In this document: piece after piece, positions 50,670 to 60,305 of the stretch
How the letters are laid out: each line of letters starts with the position of its first letter
How positions within the stretch are numbered: position 1 is the stretch's first letter
Assembly: GCA_020747065.1 (NCBI GenBank)
Contig: JAGMVK010000006.1
Span: 1,674,001-1,738,000, forward strand
Direction of reading: 5' to 3'
DNA length: 64,000 nucleotides
DNA from: Cadophora sp. MPI-SDFR-AT-0126
Lineage: Eukaryota; Ascomycota; Leotiomycetes; Helotiales; Ploettnerulaceae
Position numbers and translations under genes: made by a program
Notes under the pieces: model-generated
The model's input: the letters and a program-made list of their open reading frames with translations, nothing else
What the model was told of the DNA's origin: nothing
Database searches by the model: none

Positions 50670-52694
50670 TCACCCCCAATTGTTTCTCTCAAAATCTGTA
50701 TTAGCACCCGTCAAGTCGGTAAAGTCTTTCGTGTTTCCTGCTGCATTGCCCTTTGTTGGGATGCCCTGATTCTCACAGATCTTCAAGTGCTGGCGGGGAA
50801 TGCTGAGCGAGTTCTGTAGCTTCTCTGGTGCTTCGATGAAGGTGGCGACAAGGCCAGCTTCGACGTGCCATTCGATGTGGCAATGGAATAGCTGGATACG
50901 TACTAAGGATGTTAGCTGGGTGTTCGTATTTAAAGCATGTTTGTGGGGACTCATCTGGATTATTCGCTCGGAATCGGATCACAACATAGCCTTTTGAGTG
51001 AACCTGGACAACGTCGCGACGAACCGGGGTCTTGGAGACTGGCACCACGTTTCCTGGATTGTATTCTGTATCGGGTGGTGATCTATCGATTATCTGGAAA
51101 TTGTGGCCGTGAAGACTGGTCCTGTCAGCAACACTCTCGAGAGATTTCTAGACGGGTAAACCTACTGCCATGGATGGTGGCCGTCATCATGGTTAATGAC
51201 GACTACTTCGACAACTTCATTGTAGCGAAGGACGTAAGAGTTGGAGTTGACGCCATAGATAATGGGATTCGTCGCTTGTTTTCCTGCTGACAGAGCTGTG
51301 TATAGCGTGGGAACTTTCTGTGGAATGTAGCTGTGGTTGTTTATGATTGCACTTCATGCTGGTCAGCATAGTCATGTTCAAGGAAAATACCAAAAAGTCT
51401 TACCGGTTTACCCCCGCATCGGCGATGAAGTCCATATCCAGTATAATCTGGTGATCGACTCTCCCCAGAATTCTTTGCCGGTCCTTTGGCTCGAGCGTCA
51501 TGTCATCAAAGGGGCGGAGGTCTCGAAGTGGAGCAACATTTGGTAATGGTTTCTTGCTGTCGTAGACAAGATAGCCGTTGACGTCCGGGTTGGCCCAGTC
51601 GGGGATTGTATCAAACATATCGGTATCCAGCGTGCTTTGGATGCCGAAATTCCTGTCTTTACTTGTCTTGGTGGTGATCAGGACACTGTACCGTTGAGCA
51701 GATGTCAGGTAGATCTGTTGCGCCTTTTGAGGTTGGGTGTAAACTCCATCTACCTCCACGATGGTCATCTCATGATCCTCGAAAGCCAGATAAGAACCAA
51801 CAAATGATCCAATATTGGCAATTCTGAACAGGTATGTTTTGCCAGGCTTGACATCGATCTTGCCATTTTGACCATCCTGGATGAGCGCAGAATTTGGGAT
51901 AGGCTCGGCTCCGTCATGATCAATCACATTTTGAGTTGACTGAAAATAATTTATGAGACCTGGTGCTTGGTCGTGATACCAGTCCGACACAGTGAGGACG
52001 ACTTCTTCGTCGTATTTGAACGGAGCCGAAGGATCATGGACAATGAAAGCGCCACGGAAGCCGTCAATATACTGGGCTTTGTTGTGGGAGTGATACCAGT
52101 AAGTGCCTGGTCTACAATAACAGGAGAGTCAGCGATGGCCATAGCTGGAATGATTCGGAAGAGGACGTCGAAGCATATTGAAAATTTCAGGAAAGTAATT
52201 CGTGGGAACCCACTGTTGGACCTGAAAGTCTGTAAGTATTATATCTGCTAATTGGTGGTATCAAACTCACAACAAAATCATAGGTGAACTTTTCTCCCGG
52301 AGGGATAGGACACTGCGTGACCCCTGCGGGTCCATCCATGGTATTGCTTCCTGTTTGAAAAAGTCCATGAAAATGCAACGAAGTAGTCTCATTTCCCAAC
52401 TGATTCCTGAGATTCACGACGACTCGATCTCCAATTTCCACCTGCTGTCCATTAGTATGTATAGAGAAGGGGAAGGTATCTACGTACCGAGATCGGAGGA
52501 CATGGCCATTTACCATTGATTCCAATAACAGGGCGTGAATATCCATCAGGACTGGCATTGACCCAGGATACATCCCAATTGTAAGTAACCGTTCTAGAAA
52601 AAACAATAGGGAGGTAAGAAAACAGCAACATAAGCGCAACACCGAAGCGACTTGACGAGATAGGGGACGGGCATGATTTTGCTGTAACCGGCAT
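50670..52694 (-). CDS. Secreted Fet3-type multicopper oxidase
   Basis: Exons 52694-52488, 52441-52271, 52221-52214, 52111-51404, 51330-51166, 51115-50955 and 50902-50670 give 550 residues in frame. A hydrophobic signal sequence ends near LPIVFS, then [19 protein letters not shown]. Copper motifs: HFH (92-94), YWYHSH (136-138), HHPWHLHGH (416-424) and [11 protein letters not shown] (480-486), so all four ligand loops are encoded. The pattern matches the iron-oxidase/laccase-like Fet3 group, but no C-terminal membrane helix is visible, so it is probably soluble. Two oddities: exon 3 is only 8 nt (encoding VQ plus two bases of Gln), and the last intron (50954-50903) begins AT instead of GT. Without its removal the frame reads through into a short divergent tail and loses the fourth copper loop. 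No Ftr1-type iron permease lies next to it. Confidence 0.82.
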
Positions 52695-53770
52695 TAGCGG
52701 CTGCTGACTAAGTGCTGATCAATCCAAGGCAATCTCACCAGCCATGTTGGCGAAGTTTACTTCGACCCAGGTATGAAGTGCAAAAAACAAGCTTTTTTAT
52801 CGAGATATGGTGCAGGTAAAGGCACAAGGGTTGGATGCTGATTTCAAACCAATTGGTACCTTGAGCAGGCTGAAATATGGATTTTCGAACAGTCAGACTC
52901 CTCCCTCATCGGGGCTTGGCCGTGGCTTTATTGTCTTTCAGCACTCCATACCTATGATTCTGACTCTCACCATCTTCCTGGCGGCAACATCAGGTACATC
53001 TAGACGAACGGTGGACAGATATCATGACCCGAACAAATGAATCAGACGTTCCTACGATCAGCAGTCGTGAACTCTCACAAGGACGACCTTCGGAACTTCG
53101 CGTGCGGATGGAATGTCACAGATATATCTCCTATGGAAGTAAACAATCCCATGGCTTGAGTCGGGGCTATGAAGCGAGAAAATCTGACATCAGGCCACCC
53201 AATCGAGTGGATTGTATTTCGGGTTACGAGGTCGAGAAGCTTGTCCATGACTTGCGGCTTCTGGGGCTGAACTCTCTTGGGGTGGGGCTTGGCTGATGAA
53301 GCTTAGTTCATCGCTTCATCCCGCGATGCCCTCAAATGGGATTCCAGATTCTTCTTGGCAATAACGCCAATTGGCTAAGAGAATCTCCAGCTGAGTGCAG
53401 CAAGCTATTGGGGCTGGACCGCAAAATTATGATGTTTCAGCCGCCGAATTGTACTTTGTGGTTACACAATTCGGGAACCGTAAAGCAAACTGAATGAAAG
53501 CATCAGTCACAGAGTTACGAGAATCTTGTGCCTCAATCTCTAGAACCATGTACTGGGATTGTGGAGAGATCGTTCTCTTTTTCATGTGCAAGCCAATGTC
53601 TCACTTTGGCCCTCTGTCATTCTTTGTGGAAGATCCCACACCACAGGAAAGCCTCTTTTCCCAGGTACCTCGCACTTCACTGATCACGAACTCATCTTTT
53701 GTAGCCGCTCACCCGTCGAGGCACACGAAAACGATTTCAGGCACATTGAGAAAGACAAGGAACATTTTGG
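52695..53770. other. Upstream region of the oxidase, no gene seen
   Basis: Short frames on the plus strand (52807-53040, 53024-53296) are not supported. A near-palindrome GATGAA-GCTTAG-TTCATC sits at about 53295. It may hold the oxidase promoter. Confidence 0.35.
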
Positions 53771-53803
53771 GCAGTTTTATACGAGTGACTCGCCCAGCTC
53801 GTG
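53771..53803 (+). repeat. 33-bp direct repeat, copy 1
   Basis: gcagttttatacgagtgac... repeated at 53913-53945 with one mismatch, 142 bp apart. It lies in a protein-like open frame (53559-53930, no ATG). Confidence 0.8.
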
Positions 53804-53912
53804 GGAGTTAAAACGACGAAAACAGCAAAAGAACATTGAGCCAAGGAACCAAAACAAAGACACATGGCCAACACCCATGAGTCCACACTCCTCCGTCGTC
53901 AACTCGCCACAG

Positions 53913-53945
53913 GCAGTTTTATACGAGTAACTCGCCCAGCTCGTG
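53913..53945 (+). repeat. 33-bp direct repeat, copy 2
   Basis: Second copy of the 53771-53803 sequence. Flanks do not match each other, so this is not simply a tandem duplication of a larger unit. Confidence 0.8.
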
Positions 53946-54038
53946 AAGGTAGTGCAGCGGGCCCCCCAAATCGTGAAAGCTTTCAGGGGCCATGTCATCA
54001 TCATCATCGGCATCCACCGCCAAGCTCACGTCCCCAAC

Positions 54039-54390
54039 TAGCCTGATTTACAGCAATGTCTCCTCTCAAATGAAGGAGAAGAGCCACTCTCACAGACTAT
54101 CAACCCAATCCTCCTTATTCCCGAAATGGTACCCATTACCGAACGGCTCGTTACCAAATGGTCCGATTCTAGCCTGATTTACGGCAGTATCTCTTCTTGA
54201 GTGAGCAAGAAGAGCCACTCTTACAGACTATCAACCCAGTCCTCCCTGTTCTGGAAATGCTAGCCATTACCAAACGGCTCGTTATCAAACGGTCCTAATC
54301 TAGCCTGATTTACAGCAGCGTATCTCGTGGATCAAGTCCAGAAGAAACACTCTCACAGACTATCAACCCAAAATATCCTCCTCCAGCAAA
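54039..54390 (+). repeat. 131-bp tandem array, 2.6 copies
   Basis: Units begin with tagcctgatttac at 54039, 54170 and 54301, so the period is exactly 131 bp. The third copy fades out near 54390. Units share the cacagactatcaaccca core. Copies 1 and 2 also share the cggctcgtta core near their 3' ends. Differences between copies 1 and 2 are, by eye, mostly transitions. Confidence 0.9.
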
Positions 54391-54636
54391 ATGGCGAAAA
54401 TGTGATGTTCCCAAGCAGCGGGTTTTGTTGGTTTGACAGCTTCGTGTGCCCTCTCAACGCGTGGTATTCAGTCTGGGGTACGGGGATGGCGAATCTGAGC
54501 AGTGAACGTTGTCGTGTCAATGGACACTGGCAGATTCTCGGGCGTGTTGGGATTGAGAAATCAGGTCGTGGAAGATTGTGCATTTCTCTTACACGCAGCG
54601 GCACCGCGATGAGCAGTTTATCGTCTTGCTCGGGAC

Positions 54637-55428
54637 TTAGACATCCTCAGTGCCTCGGCGGCGGAGCAGTTCGTCCATTGTAGCAAGACTGAGTTGCTGC
54701 TTGGACGAAGAAATTGGACAGAGTTTGCCGTTGCATTCAAAATATGCTTCCAAAATAAGTTCGATCTCCCGGGGAACATAGTAGGATGTGCAGTTAAGAG
54801 TTTGGGTGCGCTTGAATCTCCACTGTTGGTACAGTATCCATAGCTCGTTTGAGTCTACGACGTGAATTTCACCATGGGGACCAAGTTCCAGAGGTACTTC
54901 TGCTTTGATATTCAGGTACTCTGCGATGACCTTGTCACACCATTAGCCCCCAGCTAAGTGACTACAAGACATACTCACCATTAATCCCACCGAGTCGTGC
55001 CGTGTTGATCTGTACAGAACGGAATCAACCGACAGATGGAGGTTCCAAAATATCCCCAACCACACTTCAGAAGCGCGATCCTGTATCTCTCTAGCTCTGT
55101 ATTGTAGACGTGGCAGAAATTGCAAATATCGTGCTTCGGAGGCATGCAAAGCACAAGCCCTAATGTTCATGAGCTGTCGCCGTAGCTGAATGTCCAATTC
55201 TCGTGATTTGTACAGTATCGCCCCATATCCGAAGTATTGGTACCCCTCAACATCGCTTATGAGATTTTGTACAGTCAGATTCGCTTCTGCGACATCGGTA
55301 TATCGTTCCATTAGGCGTTGTAACAGTTGTTGCCGTTCCGGGCTCGGATTGTTCAATACGATTTGGTAATATTTCAAGTAGCCAATCGAATGCAAAAAGG
55401 AATCTTTGATATCAATAACTTCAAACAT
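54637..55428 (-). CDS. Hypothetical protein
   Basis: Exons 55428-54979 and 54930-54637 with a 48-bp intron encode 247 residues, in frame throughout. It is predicted mostly helical in the first part (YLKYYQIVLNNPSPERQQLLQRLMERY), with charged heptad-like stretches and several Trp/Tyr residues later (ELWILYQQWRF). No signal peptide or recognised domain. It starts only 33 bp after the stop of the C2H2 gene on the same strand. It may be a separate gene, or the two could share a transcript. The 131-bp repeat array lies just beyond its 3' end. Family not recognised. Confidence 0.65.
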
Positions 55429-55461
55429 CTTTCATAAATAAACGACCTCAACAACACACTC

Positions 55462-56358
55462 TCATGCTCTGGATAGTCTTCCTTGACTATCCTCTCTCAA
55501 AACATACAAAGTCGCATGATTCGCATGCGACTTAAGATGCCTTTTCGCATTGTCCAATCGCCTGGAGAAGCCGCGCTTGATGCCAGTGACATGCCAGGGA
55601 CAGCCTGCCACGGGACAGAAGTATCGGCGGATCTTGCCGTGGGTGTCTTGATGGCGGTCGAGGTCCCGTTGCGTGGCTTTGCTAATGCCACAGTGGCATG
55701 TGTATGGCTTTGTATGAGTGTTGATGTGCTTGCTGCAGAGATGTGTCAGAAGTCATCATGTTCAACGAGGATAGTAGGGACCATACTTAGACGATGCCCT
55801 AGTGGTGTTGATCTTTGGGCAATGTGGACATCTGAACTCATTTGAGACGGGTACTTGGGCGACAGAACTTTCATCACCATCTTGAACATCACTTTCTGGC
55901 ATCGCCGAAGAAGAAGCAGAAGCATGTTGATCTTGAGATGAGGAGGGAGTGATGATGGCAGTAGATGGGCTTGTATTATTTGACTGCCCAGCTGACCCGG
56001 TGGCTGGGGACCAAGATTGGGAAGAAGCGGGACCCGGACTGGCTTTGAGACTTGCGATAGTTGTTGCTTGTGTTGAGAGAGGAATCGGCGAGGCTGCGGC
56101 CTCCCACGGGACGTCGTCGCCGCCATGGACCGAGCACGGCTCGCCGTTATACGGAGTGAGCAGAATATCGACGGACTGATCGTACCATGTCCGCAAATAA
56201 TCCAAATCACTTTGACTGCTGTAGAGGAGAGAGTGGTCGATGAGATCGTTATTGTAACCTAGTTGCTGATCATTATGTTGCGAGATGTGTTGTGAAGCGC
56301 AGAGGCCGCTGCGCTCGGGATCTTGGGAGTGCGAAGTCTCACAGACGTACCGTGGACT
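55462..56358 (-). CDS. C2H2 zinc finger protein, 5' end unresolved
   Basis: Exons 55732-55462 and an upstream open frame 56358-55787 joined by a 54-bp intron. The first finger spans the intron: FRCPHCPKINTTRASSN-KHINTH, spacing CX2CX12HX3H. A second unit is TCHCGISKATQRDLDRHQDTH and a third, longer one is YFCPVAGC ... RRLDNAKRHLKSH. The region before the fingers is Ser/Pro/Thr-rich, typical of fungal C2H2 regulators. The open frame upstream is closed by TGA at 56361-56359 and contains no ATG. So the start lies in an unidentified first exon (a GTACGT donor at 56352 is one candidate junction) or has been lost. A likely DNA-binding protein with unknown target. It abuts degenerate repeats. Confidence 0.7.
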
Positions 56359-56395
56359 TCAAGGGGAAGAGGCAGGCGGGAGGCCTCTCCTTCAG

Positions 56396-57285
56396 CCGCG
56401 TGTGTGAGCGGTGGAGGGAGGAAAGGCGGAGGGGGTACTCTGGTGTGATGATATAATTCCGGGCTTGACGCTAGTTGAGGCCCCCTTCAGCCCTGTTGTG
56501 ATGAACCTCATGATTGATTGGCAGATTGGTTATGTCTAGGGGTTTCTAAGCGAGGCAGATTTACAGGATTTGAGCTCGACACTACGTGCATGAAGCTGTA
56601 GGACCAATGAACAAATGCCACCTTGGATGCGAGCGGCCTCAATTGAAGTTTCGTAACAGCCAATTGTAGTTCGTCGCGATTCAAGGGGGCCTCAACTGCG
56701 TACTTGGCAGCACACATCCAACCTTACTTAGGAGGCCCACTTGACTCAGTCACTACCGAATAATTCAGAACCCGAAAGACGGCATGAAACAAGCATTTTG
56801 ACGTCCCGCTGCGAGGCAGTACTGAGTTCCAAGGGATTCAAAGACTGCCAATAAAATCAGTATATCTCCAGGATGTGAGGCCTCCCCCCGAACATTCGCC
56901 CGGTGATTGGTTCATTGACTTTGTGGAATACGAACCCAAGATGTCCGCTTTGCTAGACGTAACTGCCCTTCGAATTTGGAGCCGCAACATTGTCATGCTG
57001 TTATAGCGGGCGGCCTCCCATTTGCACTGTACGACAACCGATTCTAGGGATCTGATGTCAAAAGCAAGATGCATTTCAGAGTGGGAGGTCCACCACGCCT
57101 TGCACATAGCAGGCGGCCTCCCATTTCGCGCTATCCAACGTGCAAGTCGAGGGAGCCTCGGCCAAACGCAAGATGTAGTTCCCGAATAGGACATTCCTCA
57201 TGTAAACAACGAAGCAGGCGGCCTCCCATCTGTAGGGCCAACCTGAGGTCTATATATCCTAGCGATGTAGCTGCCACCAAACCAA
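56396..57285. repeat. Degenerate ~104-bp repeats with GGCGGCCTCCCAT core
   Basis: Three clear copies of the core start at 57009, 57112 and 57217 (103 and 105 bp apart). Further similarity shows around each core, such as GCAAGATG about 55-65 bp downstream of the first two. Weaker relatives with GGCCTC occur at about 56632, 56687, 56733 and 56877. The same GCGGCCTCCCA string also occurs at about 56096 inside the C2H2 coding exon. No protein-coding gene is convincing in this interval. Confidence 0.65.
57251..57258 (+). promoter_or_regulatory. TATA-like element
   Basis: TATATATC about 28 bp upstream of the ATG at 57286. Candidate core promoter of the orphan gene. Confidence 0.4.
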
Positions 57286-58010
57286 ATGAGTACTCGCCGA
57301 AAGAAAGACTATTGTGACTCAAACGGAGAACAGCTCATCCTTCACTCACTCATCATGACATCTCGGCAAGCGAAGCAGACAGGAGAGAAGGCTAAGCAAC
57401 ATAGAAGGTGAGTCGCATTGAAGATGGCCAGATTAAAAAGACAATTGACTAAAGCTGAAGTAGGAGATCGACCAAAGTCGGCAATGAGAGCAAGAATTCG
57501 GGACACCTCAACGAAGGAACATCGGCAACCTACCAGGAACAACCAGAAAGCCCCCAACAACACCTCTCACAAGCCTCGCAGACAAGTCAGTACCAATACC
57601 TCTCCAGCGCCGACCTACCACCCTCAACAACATGGCCAACCTCCAAAACCGTCCCCAACCAATCACAAATGAACCAGGCACTCCTCGGTTTAACATCGTT
57701 TCATTTCACTTCTTCGCCAGCCCAACACTCATACTTCACCTCTCCTTACAGCCAAACAAGACATCAATGTCAGCACCAGTACCACAGCAACAGCTATATC
57801 CACCCAGGAGCACCAGACGGAAGTGCAGTTTCCGACATGTATGAAATGGAGCCTTTTGATGACGAACCTCCCACTGGGTACGGCATGACTGCCATGAGAC
57901 GATGGAGTGCTGAACAACCATCTCAGCAAGGCGGGTTGCTTGCGTGGGAGGAACAGCAAGATGAGGAGAACATGGCGCGTGCGACGAGATGGGGGTTGAA
58001 GAGATTGTAG
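57286..58010 (+). CDS. Hypothetical Gln/Ser/Pro-rich protein
   Basis: Predicted exons 57286-57407 and 57464-58010 encode 222 residues. The N-terminus is basic (MSTRRKKDY ... KQTGEKAKQHRRRSTK). The middle is Gln/Ser/Thr/Tyr-rich (SQASQTSQYQYLSS). The end has an acidic patch (EMEPFDDEPPTGYG) and a final helix-like WEEQQDEENMARATRWGLKRL. The acceptor may be 57460 or 57463, one codon apart (NAG-NAG), and both keep frame. An in-frame second ATG is at 57355. The other open frame at 57418-57672 is a shadow overlapping the intron and the start of exon 2. No domain recognised; an orphan or lineage-specific gene. Confidence 0.6.
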
Positions 58011-58369
58011 AAGGATGTTAGGACAGACAGTAATGACGGGGATTGTTGAAGGTGTTGGTTCTGGCAATTGGGTCTTGCACTCTGTACCTGGTGGTACTGT
58101 GTTGGCCTCGGCGGCAGGACACGTGGGGTTCGTCCTATGGAAGGGAATCCACAGGACGAGCCACCACTCGTGTGATGGTAGCCGGATAACAAGGTGTTGA
58201 GGAGTTTAGGGCTGCGCCGGATGGGGATTTCGGTTATGCTCTGTGCTCAGTGACTAGTCACTGAAGTCTCCATTCGCGTATAAGACATGGATCTGTTAAT
58301 ATACATTTCGATTCTCGTCTACTCGTTGCTGCATCTCTTTTAAGTCTCGGTTTCGTGTACACTCTAGCT
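58011..58369. other. Convergent intergenic
   Basis: Between the orphan gene (+) and TLC gene (-). No gene seen. Confidence 0.4.
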
Positions 58370-59368
58370 TCATACCTTCTTCTTTATACCATTCTGCTGA
58401 GGAGCTTTAACAAACCTCTTCCTGACTGCCGCGATCATCTTGCTGAACCAGAAAACATTCAGGGCCTGCAAAATAACATGTCCACTCATGTACATCACCA
58501 CAAGCCACATCGGTAGAGACCTCTCACCAGCAAATCGCATCAGCTCCTCATTCCTTCCGATTTTCACACTCCGATCAAAGTGCAGTGCATTCCACACATC
58601 TCGGTATATGTTGAAAGATGAATATGCGCCCCATACCAGTCGACAACAGAAGAACACCACTATGAGAGTAATGCCGTTGTAGAGCTGAGGTTTGCTTCCT
58701 GTCATGCCCATCTTATCGAAGAACCAGTGGAAATTTAGGAAAATTGTGCTGAGTTCATAAAGCATGAAGACGCAACCGTAATAGTTGAAAACCGGTCGCT
58801 ATTTGGAGAAGGAAATTAGCTTAGAAACACCTACCTCTCTTTCAGGATGGATGGATGGGGTAGGTTTCCCTGTCTGGTCTAAACGTACAAATCCCAAGGT
58901 GTACGTGACTAAACAGCTTGAAGCATGCGCGAGCATACCGAGCCCAAAGACATCGAGGTATCGCACCATTACGACCAGGTCGAAAAGGAAGTAGCCCGTC
59001 GCGAGAGCCTGTACCAGTGCTGCCGCTCCAGTGTAACCCCACATCCGCTCCTCAAGATTCATATTCTTCCTCTCGTTGTCCGAGTACATAGTCCACAATG
59101 CAAGCACTGTAATGTTACAGCACTGCACCATGGACGCACAATGCATGTTCCATCGTAGCTTGCTCTCATAGGAAAGCTGCTTGTATTGCTTTGGGAGGAA
59201 GAAGTTGGATAATGGGGGTGCGAGATATTCGAATATGATGTGATAGAAGCCGAATGCGAAGAGGATTTCGTGGATATGGAGGGGCAAACTTTTGAGTGAG
59301 AGGTAATCGCAGAGAGGCTTGATGGTCTCCACGAGCACGGGTATCGGCGCAAAGAACGGGTCAAGCAT
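58370..59368 (-). CDS. TLC-domain membrane protein
   Basis: Exons 59368-58889 and 58798-58370, intron 90 bp, encode 302 residues. Several hydrophobic segments (about six to eight) span the protein. Recognisable TLC-type features are KQLSYESKLRWNMHCASMVQ near the first helices and LYELSTIFLNFHWFFDKMG in the fifth. The C-terminus is a cytosolic Lys-rich tail ending KKKV. It resembles the TMEM56/TLCD family rather than ceramide synthases, since the Lag1 motif with paired His is absent. Likely an ER or plasma-membrane lipid-related protein; activity unknown. The terminal dilysine-like KKKV is compatible with ER retrieval. Confidence 0.85.
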
Positions 59369-60110
59369 CTTGCTGGAGGAGGCAGCCTGCCTAATGTGAA
59401 AAGGCTGTAGGATCTAGAGACGTCATCAGTATGCGGCAAGCATGGGAAATATTTACCAGAACAGAGAGGGGTAACTTACAAGACTAGCAGTAGACACGTC
59501 TATAATCTATATTTACATCCAAGACAACAACGAGAAGAGAATAGAAGGAAGAGAGAAACGGAAGGACCCTAAGAGGAAGTAGGTAGGCGAAGCTGACGAT
59601 ATGTAGGACGGACAACTTGAATTCCGTCCCGGCACACTGCTGGGGTAATCATGACCACGAGGCAAGAGCCAAGGACCAAGCGTGAACTCTCCGTTGGCAG
59701 ATTTCACGGCTGACCGTATTCTTGAAGCCTCCGGATACGTTGGCCATGATCTCAAGGAGCGACAAGTTACAAGCTCGCTGTTAGCCTGGCTCAGCCTCTC
59801 AGCATGTCACTTACCGCTGTTTGGCTCAATTGACTTCTTCTGGGCCATTTGACAGCCATATCTCATGGGGCTTCTGCATCGAGGTTGGAAGGATCGTCGT
59901 CTTGAATCCCCAGACGTATATTTACCTTCCGGATTCTAGTACGATGAACGATACCGATGTACGAGTACGATCGTTACGGGAGAATGGATGCTGGGAAAGT
60001 GCTTGCATAAGCGATTCAGGGTCCAGCAAGGATCGGACCTCCCCCTGAGCCTAAACTTAAAATAGATCAGACAAATCTACACAAATTTTCAAACCACGAT
60101 TACGTGAACA
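59369..60110. other. Intergenic, TLC promoter region
   Basis: No gene supported. Short frames only. Confidence 0.4.
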
Positions 60111-60305
60111 ATGAGATCCATTTTGAACTCGAAAGTTGTGATCTTGATTGTATTTTCAGCATTACAACTTGGTACCTCTCAATTTTTTCAGCTTCGGCAT
60201 GACGTGAAGTATGTCAACAGTGTCCCAGGGGTACACCCGACGACACGAGAATTCACAATTAGCGAGGGACAACGCGTCCTGCTCCAGATTTCATCTCTAC
60301 GTTGA
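60111..60305 (+). CDS. Short ORF with signal-peptide-like start
   Basis: A 64-codon ATG frame beginning MRSILNSKVVILIVFSALQLGTSQ, a plausible signal peptide, then ~40 residues without cysteines. It may be a small secreted protein or the intact N-terminal piece of the decayed gene that follows directly. No family recognised. Confidence 0.3.
   Translation: MRSILNSKVVILIVFSALQLGTSQFFQLRHDVKYVNSVPGVHPTTREFTISEGQRVLLQISSLR

Noticed and set aside
57418..57672. 84-codon basic frame
   Set aside because: Overlaps the predicted intron and exon 2 of the orphan gene in a different frame; the other frame stays open much longer and ends at a natural stop.
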